Shown here in pieces: positions 24,684 through 32,627 of a stretch of 64,000 nucleotides of DNA; the stretch's first letter is position 1, and each line of letters opens with the position of its first letter. Location of the stretch: NCBI GenBank assembly GCA_016860845.1, contig BOKF01000008.1:124001-188000 (forward strand). Reading direction: 5' to 3'. The notes beneath the pieces were generated by a model, which did not search any database, was not told where the DNA came from, and saw only the letters and a list, made by a program, of their open reading frames with translations. Origin of the DNA: Chloroflexota bacterium. Lineage in GTDB: Bacteria; Chloroflexota; Anaerolineae; 4572-78; J111. The position numbers and the translations under genes were made by a program.

Positions 24684-25418
24684 ATGAAACTGTTTATCAT
24701 TCGCCACGCCCAGTCTTTCAACAACGCCTTGCCGCCGGACCGAGAGAATTTTGAGCGGGTCTGTGACCCCCCGCTGACCGAACTGGGCCAGCGCCAGGCG
24801 CACCTGTTAGCCGAACACCTGGCAACCGGCAAAAACCCGGAACTATCCTCCTGGACTTCGGTCGAGGCCACGGCCAGCCACAGGCGGCGCGGCTACAACA
24901 TTACCAAGCTCTATTGCAGCGCCATGCATCGCGCCCTGCAAACCACCCAGCCGATTGCCCAGGCCCTGGGGCTGACGCCCGAGGTCTGGCTGGACATCCA
25001 CGAGCATGGAGGCATTTATCTGGATGATCGGGAAACAGGCGGCGCAGTCGGCTTTCCGGGCAAAACCCGCTCAGAAATCCTGGCCGAATTTCCAAACTAT
25101 GTCCTGCCGGACCTTATCACCGAAGAGGGCTGGTGGATCGGGGGCTGCGAGGATTGGCCGGGCTGTCACAGCCGGGCGATCAAAGTGGCGGCGGCTCTGC
25201 GCGCCCAGGCAGCCAGCGAGGAACGGATTGCCCTTGTCTCGCACGGCGGCTTTATTGACGCCCTGCTGAAGACGCTGCTCAACCAGTTGCCCAGCCAGCA
25301 CGTTTTTTACTACAAATTCAATACGGCTATCTCCCGCATTGATTTTCGCCAGGATGGCCGGATTGATTTTCGCTACTGGAACTGGGTCGAACACCTGCCG
25401 CAGGAGTTGATTACGTGA
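24684..25418 (+). CDS. histidine phosphatase (phosphoglycerate mutase-like)
   Basis: 244-residue cytosolic histidine-phosphatase-superfamily protein. The phosphohistidine motif is RHAQS (Arg7-His8) at the start; the second half of the active site is LVSHGGFIDALL near residue 188. LTELGQRQAHLLAEHL and YCSAMHRALQTTQPIAQAL are the standard intervening segments. The insert with an HEHGGIYLDD stretch is longer than in cobalamin phosphatases, so the substrate is open (phosphosugar or phosphoglycerate-like). It has its own promoter and an unusual hairpin leader, and converges on the EamA gene with one base between stop codons. Confidence 0.88.
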   Translation: MKLFIIRHAQSFNNALPPDRENFERVCDPPLTELGQRQAHLLAEHLATGKNPELSSWTSVEATASHRRRGYNITKLYCSAMHRALQTTQPIAQALGLTPEVWLDIHEHGGIYLDDRETGGAVGFPGKTRSEILAEFPNYVLPDLITEEGWWIGGCEDWPGCHSRAIKVAAALRAQAASEERIALVSHGGFIDALLKTLLNQLPSQHVFYYKFNTAISRIDFRQDGRIDFRYWNWVEHLPQELIT

Positions 25419-25419
25419 G

Positions 25420-25872
25420 TCAGTCGGCTGCAATCAGGTAGACCCCGGAAACCAAAAGCCCCAGGCCGAGCCAGCCCTGCCAGCCGTGCCGTTCGCCTAA
25501 AAAGAGCATGCTCAACACAAAGATAAAGGCCACGCTCAGCCGGTCGAGTGCGGAGATCTTGCTGGCTACGCCCAGCCGCAGCGCGGCAAAGTAAGCCAGC
25601 CAGGAGATGGCTCCCGAAAGACCGGCCAGGATGATAAAGAGCCAGGCCCGCCCGTCCACGTTGCTTCCGCCCTGCCAGAGCGTTTGCAACTGCCCGCTCG
25701 TAAGCGAGACGGCCACCAAGGTTGCCATCATAATGATCGAGCGCAGCGTTGTGGCCAGGGTTGGCTCAACTTTTTCCAGGCCGATACTGCCAAAGAGCGT
25801 CACCCCGGCCGCACTGAGCGCAGCGACCAAACCCAGTACAACCCAGCCGTAGTCTTTCATCAAGGTTTCCAT
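25420..25872 (-). CDS. single-domain EamA/DMT transporter
   Basis: 150-residue protein with five predicted membrane segments, one EamA domain, ending in the typical FLGERHGWQGWLGLGLLVSGV stretch. Half-size members of the drug/metabolite transporter superfamily are common and are expected to dimerise. It opens with a short charged N-terminus (METLMKDYGW). Substrate unknown. The stop codon nearly touches that of the convergent phosphatase gene. Confidence 0.78.
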   Translation of the reverse strand: METLMKDYGWVVLGLVAALSAAGVTLFGSIGLEKVEPTLATTLRSIIMMATLVAVSLTSGQLQTLWQGGSNVDGRAWLFIILAGLSGAISWLAYFAALRLGVASKISALDRLSVAFIFVLSMLFLGERHGWQGWLGLGLLVSGVYLIAAD

Positions 25873-25968
25873 AGCACCCTCAAAAGCAATGGTGAATTAC
25901 CCACAGGGGGCCTTTGGCTCTGAATTGTCAATCGTGAATTATTAGACATTTTCGGAATTAAGCTCAGA

Positions 25969-26097
25969 CATGTCATCCTTCGACTTTGCTCAGGACAGGT
26001 TTCGAGCGACGAAGGAGCGAGAAATCCCTACAGAGTCACGCTTTAGCCAAGATTCGAGGGATTCCTCGTTCCGCTCCGCTCCACTCGGAATGACATG
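25969..26097. repeat. TGTCATTC element, copy A
   Basis: About 130 bases bounded by CATGTCATCC and GGAATGACATG. Read on the minus strand it is closely similar along its whole length to the copy at 60071-60173, including non-palindromic interior parts such as CTAAAG and CTGTAG. Neighbouring bases (25921-25942, 26106-26130) carry AATTGTGAAT-type phrases. Confidence 0.85.
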
Positions 26098-26117
26098 GGG
26101 ACCGCCTTTCGGACCAT

Positions 26118-27362
26118 TCACAATTCACTATTAGCCAGCCAGGCCATTGTCTTGCTTGCCAGCCGGTCGAGGGCCTGCACCGCCAGCTCCAGGTGCTCCT
26201 CTTTGGTATCTTCGACCTTCGTGTGTGACAGGCCACGCAGGCTCTGGACAAAGAGCATGATTGTCGGCACGCCCGCGCGAGCGACTTCGGCGGCATCGTG
26301 CAGCGGGCCGCTGGGCAGGCGGTGCGACGCGCCGCAGGTTTCGCGGATGGCTTCGTCGGCCAGTTCAATCAGCGTTGGGTGGAAAAGGATCGGCTCGATG
26401 TTCCACAGCCGCTCCCACTCGACCGTGATGTTTTCCTCCTCGGCAAAGCGCCGGCTGGCCTCTTTAGCCTGGGCCAGCATCGCCGCCAGCTTTCCGGCGT
26501 CGAGATGGCGCTGGTCGAGCAACTGCTCCGCCGTCTCGACCACCGAGGTCACAATCCCCGGTTTGCAGACCACTCCGCCGCTGGTGCAGACCGCGCCGCC
26601 GCCGGTGCGCCGGGCAATCGGGCGAATTTCCAGGGCCAGCTTGGCCGCGCCGGCCAGGGCGTCGCGGCGCTTGTCCATCGGCGTTGAACCGGCGTGAGCC
26701 GCCTGTCCGCGCCAGGTGATGCGGTGCCGTTCGACGCCGAAGGTACCGAGCACCACCCCCAGCGGCAGATCGAGACTTTCCAGCACCGGCCCCTGCTCGA
26801 TGTGCAGTTCCAGGTAGGCGGCGGCATTGGCGAGCTGCTGACTGGCTTCTTTGGCCCGGTCGAGGTCTACGCCGTGCTGGGCCAGGGCGTCGGGCCATTT
26901 GACGCCGTCGCGGTCGGTCAGGCCGCGCACTTCGTCGGGGTTGAGCGTGTCGGAGGCGGCGCTGGAGCCGAACAGGCTGCGCCCGAAGCGCGCCCCCTCC
27001 TCGTCGGCCCAATCCACCAGCCGCACCGTCACCGGCGGCGTGCCTTCGCCGGCAATGCGCCGCATCACTTCCAGCCCGGCCAGCACGTTCAAGCAGCCGT
27101 CGAGCCAGCCGCCGTTGGGGACCGAGTCAATATGCCCGCCGATGAGCAGAGCTTTCTCCGACTGCCCGCGTAAAGTGGCCCACTGGTTGCCGGCCTCGTC
27201 CACCATCACCTCGACCGGCAGGGCGGCCAGCTTGTCGCGCATCCAGGCCCGCGCCGTGGCCCAGGTCTCGGTCCAGCAGACGCGCTGCGCCCCGTTGTCG
27301 TCGCCAGTCAGGGTGCGCAGTTCTTTGAGTTCAGCTACGGTTTGTTGGGGTTGTAAGGTCAT
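26118..27362 (-). CDS. M20 family amidohydrolase (allantoate amidohydrolase / N-carbamoylase type)
   Basis: 414-residue binuclear metallohydrolase of the hydantoinase/carbamoylase branch. Ligands are visible as H77 in GGHIDSVPNGG, D88 in GWLDG, the E121-E122 pair in ADEEG and H187 in ELHIEQGP, with a terminal SHTKVED His near residue 383. QGPVLES and GQAAHAGSTPM are hallmarks of the HyuC/AllC group, which cleaves allantoate, ureidoglycolate, N-carbamoyl amino acids or beta-ureidopropionate. A purine- or pyrimidine-nitrogen role would suit the salvage genes at the left of the window, but the gene is not linked to them. Confidence 0.87.
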   Translation of the reverse strand: MTLQPQQTVAELKELRTLTGDDNGAQRVCWTETWATARAWMRDKLAALPVEVMVDEAGNQWATLRGQSEKALLIGGHIDSVPNGGWLDGCLNVLAGLEVMRRIAGEGTPPVTVRLVDWADEEGARFGRSLFGSSAASDTLNPDEVRGLTDRDGVKWPDALAQHGVDLDRAKEASQQLANAAAYLELHIEQGPVLESLDLPLGVVLGTFGVERHRITWRGQAAHAGSTPMDKRRDALAGAAKLALEIRPIARRTGGGAVCTSGGVVCKPGIVTSVVETAEQLLDQRHLDAGKLAAMLAQAKEASRRFAEEENITVEWERLWNIEPILFHPTLIELADEAIRETCGASHRLPSGPLHDAAEVARAGVPTIMLFVQSLRGLSHTKVEDTKEEHLELAVQALDRLASKTMAWLANSEL

Positions 27363-27394
27363 GACTTATACCTCCAAATAATTTGAGTATAGGA

Positions 27395-27427
27395 AGACCC
27401 TAAAGGTCTTTAAGACCTTTAGGGTCT
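27395..27427. repeat. AGACC palindrome family, copy 2
   Basis: 33-bp palindrome AGACCCTAAAGGTCT...AGACCTTTAGGGTCT upstream of the amidohydrolase start. Identical to the copy at 38079-38111. Confidence 0.9.
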
Positions 27428-27510
27428 GGAGTTGCCTCCGGGAAGGTTGATAATCCGTGGGAAGGCCAACTATAGCAGATTCGGAGGAATGTGGCAAGAG
27501 GAGTTTTTCC

Positions 27511-27538
27511 GGAGTGAAAAAGTACACTTTTTCACTCC
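27511..27538. repeat. 28-bp palindrome
   Basis: GGAGTGAAAAAGT and its perfect complement around AC. Same framework as 9291-9320. The 27363-27675 gap consists almost wholly of three repeat cassettes. Confidence 0.8.
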
Positions 27539-27556
27539 ATCAGAACTTACGCTTGG

Positions 27557-27661
27557 ATGTCATTTTGAGCGACCGTAGGGAGCGAAAAATCCCTAGAAGG
27601 TTGGCTCGCAATCGAACATCTCAGGGATTCTTCACTCCACTACGCTTCGTTCAGAATGACA
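27557..27661. repeat. TGTCATTC element, copy B
   Basis: ATGTCATTTTGAGCG...TTCAGAATGAC with internal GAAAAATCCCT and CAGGGATTCTTC phrases. Same ends and size class as the copies at 25969, 58237 and 60071 but a different interior. Confidence 0.8.
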
Positions 27662-27675
27662 ATTGAAAGTTCTGA

Positions 27676-29286
27676 TTAAAACAACTTCCCCTGCTCGCCC
27701 AGTTCGCCTTCGGCCTTTGCTTTTTTGAAACTCAAGCCGCCCCGCGCCAGGTCAGGGTATTTCGGCGACTCCTGGCCGGAAAGCAGCCCTTCGATGGTCA
27801 AAATCTGGATTTTGGGAAACGCGCCGCTGTGGGGCGACTCGTAATAGCCGGCGCTGGAAGCTTCAATGACCATCGGCTTGGTCGGTGGAGTCAGGGTGAC
27901 AAAGAAGCCGAGCTGGGCCTTTTCCCGCTCGACCGTGTTCTTCAGGTCGGCGATCATGGTCCGGGTGACGCTTTCGCCCCCCTTGACCGAGACGACGATC
28001 TTTTTGGCCGCTCCTTTAAGCTCATCCTGAAAGAAGATCAGGCCGTCAATGCCGCTGTCCGCGCCCTTCTTTTTGCCCTGGTAAGGCTGGGCGTTGACCA
28101 GCGAGCAGGCCCACCACTGGAATTGGTACTTGTCCCGCAGCGCCAGGTCCCGCGCGCCCTCCAAATCCCTGGGCGTGCCGTAAATTTCAAAAGCCAGGCC
28201 CGGAAAGGCGTCTTTCATGCGCTTTTCGATCAGGCCGATGGCCAGGTGGGTAATGTCAATGCCGATCCACTGGCGGCCCAACTTCTGCGCGGCGTGAACC
28301 GCCGTGCCGCAGCCGCAAAACGGATCGAGCACCACGTCGCCGGCCTGGCTGCTGGCCTGGATGATGCGCTCCAGCAGGGCTAACGGTTTTTGGGTCGGGT
28401 AGCCGAGGCGTTCAATGGCTTGAGAGTTAATGGGGTTGATGTCGGTCCAAACGTTACCCAACAATGTGCCGGACATCTCATCAAGATAACGTTTAAGGCG
28501 CGGGCGTTTAGTGGTATCGCCTGGATACCAGATACGTCCGTCCGCATCAAGCTTTGCCATCGTTTCTTTGGAATAGCGCCAGCCGTTCGGGGGTGAAGGA
28601 TAACCTTTCCATTCATACATCATATTGGGGCGGGGATTGGGGCTGGTCATATCACTCAAAGTGTATAGTCGTCCGCTAGGGTCACTTTGGCGATATTTCG
28701 ATTTGAGATGTTCGTCAGAGTGGGAAGCGTAGATGGGGTTCCAGGTGAATTTGCCGGATTTGGTATAGAAGAAAATGGTATCGCTGACGCGGCTCCAGGT
28801 TTTGCTGTCGCTGTGGACGTTGGTGCGCTACCAGATGATCTCGTTTCTAAAGTTCTCCGGCCCAAAAATAGTATCGAGAACCAGTTTGAGGTAGTGGCCG
28901 GCGGTTGGGTCGCAGTGCAGGTACAGGCTGCCGCTCGGCTTGAGGACGCGGCGCAGTTCCAGCAGGCGGTTAGCCATCATGGTTAGGTAGGCCATCACGT
29001 CGCTTTCGCGCAAAAAGCGCCGCAGCGATTGGATCATCTCGGCGACGTCGGTATTGGGTTGGTGTAAAAGTTGGGCAAATTCCTGTTCGGCCTGGGGTCC
29101 CCAATGCCAGGTGTCTTCAAAAGCGGTAATCTGGGCGTCTGACTCGTGGCCTTTGGGCGTTTTGAATAATAAGTTGTAATCGCGCTTGCTATTGAAGGGC
29201 GGGTCGAGATAGATGAGGTCTATGCTCTCGCCGGCTATGTGCTCGCGCAGCATGGTGAGGTTGTCGCCGTAATAGAGTCGATTCAT
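27676..29286 (-). pseudogene. DNA methyltransferase with C-terminal nuclease-like domain, one in-frame TAG
   Basis: Read through in one frame this is a 536-codon beta-class N4/N6 DNA methyltransferase. Motif IV DPPF is at 28-31; after the break come a YPTQKPLALLERII helix and the AdoMet motif FCGCG at 323-327. The last ~150 residues look like a restriction-endonuclease domain (GID at 412-414, VSVKGG with K435). A single amber codon (28828-28830, codon 153) follows NEIIW, where homologues usually continue with Lys or Arg. One base change (AAG to TAG) would explain it. Coding quality is high on both sides, so the mutation is recent, a sequencing error, or read through. ATG 29286 (or GTG 29289) has no clear RBS. 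Confidence 0.85.
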
Positions 29287-29302
29287 CACAAGGCTAACTA
29301 GA

Positions 29303-29602
29303 TCAGGCTGCTAATGGTACAGGCACAAATAGACTTGGCACGGTCTGCGTCGAGCTATTTTCCTGATGCGTGCTGACGCGGGCAAACACAATTGGCTTGC
29401 CCTCGCTGCCATACCTGTCGAGAAGTTCTAAGTTGTACAAGCGCATTTCTGGATCGTCATCAGGCAGGATGACCAACTCGAAATTGTCTGGCAGGGAATT
29501 AAAAATCTCTGGATTGTTCAGCAAGTAGCGCGTAATTTCACCAACTAACAAAATATTTCGCTCAACTACTTTGGCCGACTTGTTTACTTTTGTCTGAGCC
29601 AT
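29303..29602 (-). CDS. small protein, DUF5647-like
   Basis: 99 residues. The segment NFELVILPDDDPEMRLYNLE followed by LLDRYGSEGKPIVFARV resembles DUF5647 proteins, small cytosolic proteins often encoded beside another small gene. Its N-terminus is basic and Lys-rich. ATG 29602 has AAGGAG 9 bases upstream and overlaps the end of the upstream gene by 19 bases, so the pair is translationally coupled. A toxin-antitoxin-like pair is possible from the arrangement only. It ends 16 bases before the methyltransferase start. Confidence 0.7.
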   Translation of the reverse strand: MAQTKVNKSAKVVERNILLVGEITRYLLNNPEIFNSLPDNFELVILPDDDPEMRLYNLELLDRYGSEGKPIVFARVSTHQENSSTQTVPSLFVPVPLAA

Positions 29603-29967
29603 GTTTCATATCTCCTTCGGTAGTGCTCCCAGTTATTCACCAGATCGTTAAGCGCAACATTTAAGGCTTCATTGTAATCTCTGGATATCATTTCTGTTTT
29701 GGTTGTCGCTTCGTAAGGATGAAGCTTATCGCAGTGGGCAAAACCGTGTGCTGTGTCATAACGAACAACCGGTCTCCATTCATTACTGGAACCAAAGTAA
29801 CATTCCAATTGAATAGTGAACTTGAGAACCCGCCCGTGTTCCAGCTCGAACTTTGCTCGTAAGGCATTGTCGTTACTCAACAAGGACGAAATTCGACTTC
29901 CCGCATGCTTTAATTCTACAAGCAGAGGTTGTGAAGAGTCAACCCAGTTGCTGAATTTGGCTCTCAT
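29584..29967 (-). CDS. hypothetical small protein, first of overlapping pair
   Basis: 127 residues, not assigned to a family with confidence. The C-terminal half has a recognisable pattern seen in small proteins coupled to DUF5647-like genes: EWRPVVRYDTAHGFAHCDKL, then Y-EA..E and NW-HYRRRYETWL. Beta-rich N-terminal half, helical C-terminus. ATG at 29967 has no good ribosome site; a TTG at 29979 is an alternative. It overlaps the next gene by 19 bases, the compact layout of two-gene addiction or regulatory modules. Base composition is lower in GC than the neighbours, consistent with acquired DNA next to the methyltransferase. Confidence 0.65.
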   Translation of the reverse strand: MRAKFSNWVDSSQPLLVELKHAGSRISSLLSNDNALRAKFELEHGRVLKFTIQLECYFGSSNEWRPVVRYDTAHGFAHCDKLHPYEATTKTEMISRDYNEALNVALNDLVNNWEHYRRRYETWLRQK

Positions 29968-30003
29968 GAATCTTGGCAACCGAAATCGTAAGCTGACCTG
30001 CTC

Positions 30004-30057
30004 GGATGCGACAAGGATGCGATAACCATGCGCTAAGGATGCGCTAAGGATGCGATC
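30004..30057. repeat. tandem GGATGCG(CTAA) phrase
   Basis: GGATGCG recurs five or so times with CTAA or similar linkers (GATGCGATAACCATGCGCTA, GGATGCGCTAAGGATGCG). No inverted partner; it leads into the hairpin array. Confidence 0.7.
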
Positions 30058-30091
30058 CGGTTGCTAATCTTGGCTTTAGAGGTAGCCGTTC

Positions 30092-30211
30092 GCCAATGGC
30101 TGGAAGCCATCGGCTGAGACAGGTGAAGTCGGTTAGAAACCGACTCAACCAGGTGGTCAGCCTGATTTATCAGGCTTTCATCTAGCTTAGCCGGGCGTTT
30201 CAACGCTCGGC
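30092..30211. repeat. array of four short-loop hairpins
   Basis: Four consecutive stems: GCCAATGGCT/AGCCATCGGC (30092-30114), AGTCGGTT/AACCGACT (30127-30145), AGCCTGAT/ATCAGGCT (30159-30176) and GCCGGGCGTT/AACGCTCGGC (30190-30211). Loops are 2-3 bases and spacers 12-13 bases. It lies in the 334-base gap between the small gene pair and the acyltransferase. No coding potential was seen in it. Confidence 0.85.
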
Positions 30212-30300
30212 AGACTCACCCGCCCACGTGCACCGCCGGACGCTGCTCCGGGTCAGGCTCGGACTGGCGCAGGATTTCGCGGGTCACGGGCGTCGCCTTA

Positions 30301-30948
30301 TCACCTGGCTTCCAACTGGAGCACGGCTTCGCGCACGGCGTCGGCGGCGGTTTGCCAACTGGCCCGGTCATTGAGATCTGCCTGAAGGTGGAGCGGCGGC
30401 CCAAAGCGGACGTGGACGGTAAGCGGCCGGGGGGCCGCGGCGCCTTTAGGCATGGCCCGGGCCGTCCCGCTGACCCGCAGCGGAATTACCGGAACGTCGG
30501 GAAAGGCAGCAATCAGCCGGCCAATGCCCCGGCGGAACGGGCCAATCTGGCCGGTCATGCTGCGGGTGCCTTCGGGATAGATGACCACGCCGTAACCCTC
30601 ATCCAGCGCCCGGATGACGTGGCGCAGCGGGTCTTCCCCTTTGACCGTATCGCGGTCCACCGGGATGGCGTTGAAGAGAATCCGGGCTGTGCTCTGCTGC
30701 CAGCCCCCCTCAAAGAAGTAATCTCGCGCCGCGGCGGCCACGGTGCGCTGGCGCAGGGAAGGCGGCAGGGTGCTGAAGATAACGGCCGTGTCCACATGGC
30801 TGGCGTGATTGGCGGCCAGGATAAAGGCGCCCTCTAACGGGATATGTTCCGCGCCTTTGACATGAGGCCGGAAATAGAGGCGGATATAGCTAAAAAAAAG
30901 CTTCCGTATAACTTCGGTAAACGGATAATGACTGGCGTAGAGGCTCAT
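30301..30948 (-). CDS. 1-acyl-sn-glycerol-3-phosphate acyltransferase (PlsC-like)
   Basis: 215-residue membrane-associated acyltransferase of phospholipid synthesis. Motif I is NHASHVD (catalytic His and Asp), motif II region around VDRDTVKGEDP, motif III YPEGTRS and motif IV VPVIPLRVSG. One hydrophobic segment precedes motif I. The ATG at 30948 overlaps the TGA of the xylulokinase gene (ATGA); the frame continues upstream inside that gene but is not used. Co-expression with a sugar kinase is odd functionally and may only be positional. Confidence 0.88.
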   Translation of the reverse strand: MSLYASHYPFTEVIRKLFFSYIRLYFRPHVKGAEHIPLEGAFILAANHASHVDTAVIFSTLPPSLRQRTVAAAARDYFFEGGWQQSTARILFNAIPVDRDTVKGEDPLRHVIRALDEGYGVVIYPEGTRSMTGQIGPFRRGIGRLIAAFPDVPVIPLRVSGTARAMPKGAAAPRPLTVHVRFGPPLHLQADLNDRASWQTAADAVREAVLQLEAR

Positions 30949-32528
30949 TTTGAAAACCCGGCTAACCAGTGAAAATCCTCGCGCAGCCGCGGGTAAAGCT
31001 CGACAAACCGAGCATACAGCTCGTCGTACCTGGTCTGGCGTGCGGGGTTTGGCTCGGTGAGGGGGCCGTAGTGGACAACCTGGCGGCAGGCTGCGGCCAA
31101 ATCGGGGTAGAGGCCCGCGCCCACTCCGGCCAGCAGGGCCGCGCCGACGCTGGCCTGCTCGCTCAACAAGGACTGCTGCAGCGGCACGCCAAAGACATCC
31201 GCCTGAATTTGCCGCCACACTTCGCTCTCGGCCCCGCCGCCGGCGGCAATGATCCGCTCAACCTGCCCGCCCAGGCTCAGGCTGATTTCGAGGGTTTGGC
31301 GCAAAGCCAGGGCCACCCCCTCCATCACCGCGCGGGCCAGGTGGCCGCGGGAGTGGTACGAACTCAGGCCGATGAAAGCCCCACGCGCCAGTGGGTCCAT
31401 GTGCGGAGTCCGTTCGCCGGAAAGATAGGGCAAAAAGATGAGGCCGTCCGCACCGGGCGGGACCGCTGCCGCTTCGGCGCTCAAAATAGGGTATGCATCG
31501 GCGGCCCCGGCCAGGCCGGTGATGTGGCGCAGCCAGCGCAGCGACAAACCGGCTGACAGAATGGCTCCTAGCACATACCACATCTGCGGGACAGCGTGAT
31601 TGAAAACGTGAAGACGAGGGTCTGTTTGCAGAACTGGGAACTCGTGGGAACTCGTAGGAACTTGAAGATCTGAGTTCCTACGAGTTCCCCCAGTTCCTTT
31701 GAGTTCTTTTGAATTTGGTTCGATGGGGACAAACACCTGCCCCCCGCTGCCGGTCGTCACCGAAGCAAGGCCGGGGGCAATCAGGCCGTTGCCAATCGCT
31801 TGAGCAGGCTGGTCGGCGCAGCCGGCAATGACCGGGATGCCTGCCGCCAGTCCCAGGGCTGCGGCCGCCTGGGAGGTGAGCTGGCCGGCCACGGCGGTCG
31901 AAGCCAGCACCGGCGGGAAAAGGCTCTCCGGCAGTCCCACTCCGGTTAAAATTTCTGCCGCCCAGGTTTGACGGGTAATATCGAAGATACCCGTGCTGGC
32001 AGCATCGCTGACCTCGGTCACAACCTGGCCGGTCATGCGCAGCCGGACATAATCCTTGGGCAGGATAACCTGGTGGGTGTGAGCCAACAGGGCGGGTTCG
32101 TGCTCGGCCAGCCAGACCAGCGTCGGGCCTTGAAAACCGACCGCCGGCAGCGTCCCGGCGATGGCGGCATACTGTTCCGGTCCCAGGGGGGCGACAAGCC
32201 TGGCACAGGCGGCGGCGCTGCGCTGGTCGGCCCAGATGATGGCCGGGTGGAGCGGCACTCCAGCCCGGTCCAGCAGCACCGTGCCGTGCATCTGGCCGCT
32301 GAAGCTGATGGCGGTCACATCGGTGCGGCCCCCTTGAGTCGTTACCTGGCGCACCACGGCAATGGTCGCCTGCCACCAATCCTCCGGATTCTGCTCCGCC
32401 CGGTCCGGGCTGGGTTTATGCAGCGGATATTCATGGCCGGCTACGGCTATGGTTTGGGCCGTCTCCGGGTCAAACAAAACTGCTTTGGCGCTGGAAGTGC
32501 CGATGTCAATACCGAGGAGAAGGGGCAT
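30945..32528 (-). CDS. xylB: xylulokinase (FGGY family) with an in-frame repeat insertion
   Basis: 527-residue FGGY kinase that phosphorylates D-xylulose. N-domain phosphate loop GIDIGTSSAK, then FSGQMHG, the catalytic-Asp region AGCADQPAQAIGNG near residue 240 and the C-domain AAGGGAESEVWRQIQADVFG are intact. After GSGGQVFVPIEPNS (about residue 270) an extra ~30 residues are present (ELKGTGG...EFPVLQ) before the conserved RLHVFNHAVP. They are encoded by a palindromic phrase cassette at 31627-31715 that keeps the frame. ATG 32528 has AAGGAGGG upstream. The AGPAT gene overlaps its stop. Confidence 0.9.
   Translation of the reverse strand: MPLLLGIDIGTSSAKAVLFDPETAQTIAVAGHEYPLHKPSPDRAEQNPEDWWQATIAVVRQVTTQGGRTDVTAISFSGQMHGTVLLDRAGVPLHPAIIWADQRSAAACARLVAPLGPEQYAAIAGTLPAVGFQGPTLVWLAEHEPALLAHTHQVILPKDYVRLRMTGQVVTEVSDAASTGIFDITRQTWAAEILTGVGLPESLFPPVLASTAVAGQLTSQAAAALGLAAGIPVIAGCADQPAQAIGNGLIAPGLASVTTGSGGQVFVPIEPNSKELKGTGGTRRNSDLQVPTSSHEFPVLQTDPRLHVFNHAVPQMWYVLGAILSAGLSLRWLRHITGLAGAADAYPILSAEAAAVPPGADGLIFLPYLSGERTPHMDPLARGAFIGLSSYHSRGHLARAVMEGVALALRQTLEISLSLGGQVERIIAAGGGAESEVWRQIQADVFGVPLQQSLLSEQASVGAALLAGVGAGLYPDLAAACRQVVHYGPLTEPNPARQTRYDELYARFVELYPRLREDFHWLAGFSK
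31627..31715. repeat. inverted repeat cassette inside xylB
   Basis: GGAACTCGT phrases repeated, with perfect 17-bp arms GGGAACTCGTAGGAACT (31646-31662) and its complement (31673-31689) around a 10-base loop. Inserted in frame within the xylulokinase coding sequence. Confidence 0.88.
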
Positions 32529-32560
32529 AGGAACTCCCTCCTTGTCGAAGAGATTTGAAA

Positions 32561-32623
32561 CGTGTTGCGTGTTGCGTACTCTGTAAAATGTGATTAAACG
32601 GAACACGCACCACGCATCACGAC
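32561..32623. repeat. inverted phrase repeat (GTGATGCGTGA family, copy 3)
   Basis: CGTGTTGCGTGTTGCGT (32561-32577) against ACACGCACCACGCATCACGA (32603-32623), between serC and xylB. Confidence 0.7.
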
Positions 32624-32627
32624 ATTA

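Noticed and set aside
30092..30211. CRISPR array
   Set aside because: The four hairpins differ in sequence, so there is no repeated unit, and no cas genes are present.
30214..30300. A 28-codon stretch after the acyltransferase stop that reads like protein (TPVTREILRQSEPDPEQ) in a shifted frame
   Set aside because: No start codon or ribosome site and too short to identify. It could be a frameshifted tail of the acyltransferase or a lost neighbour, but the 215-residue acyltransferase already has normal length.
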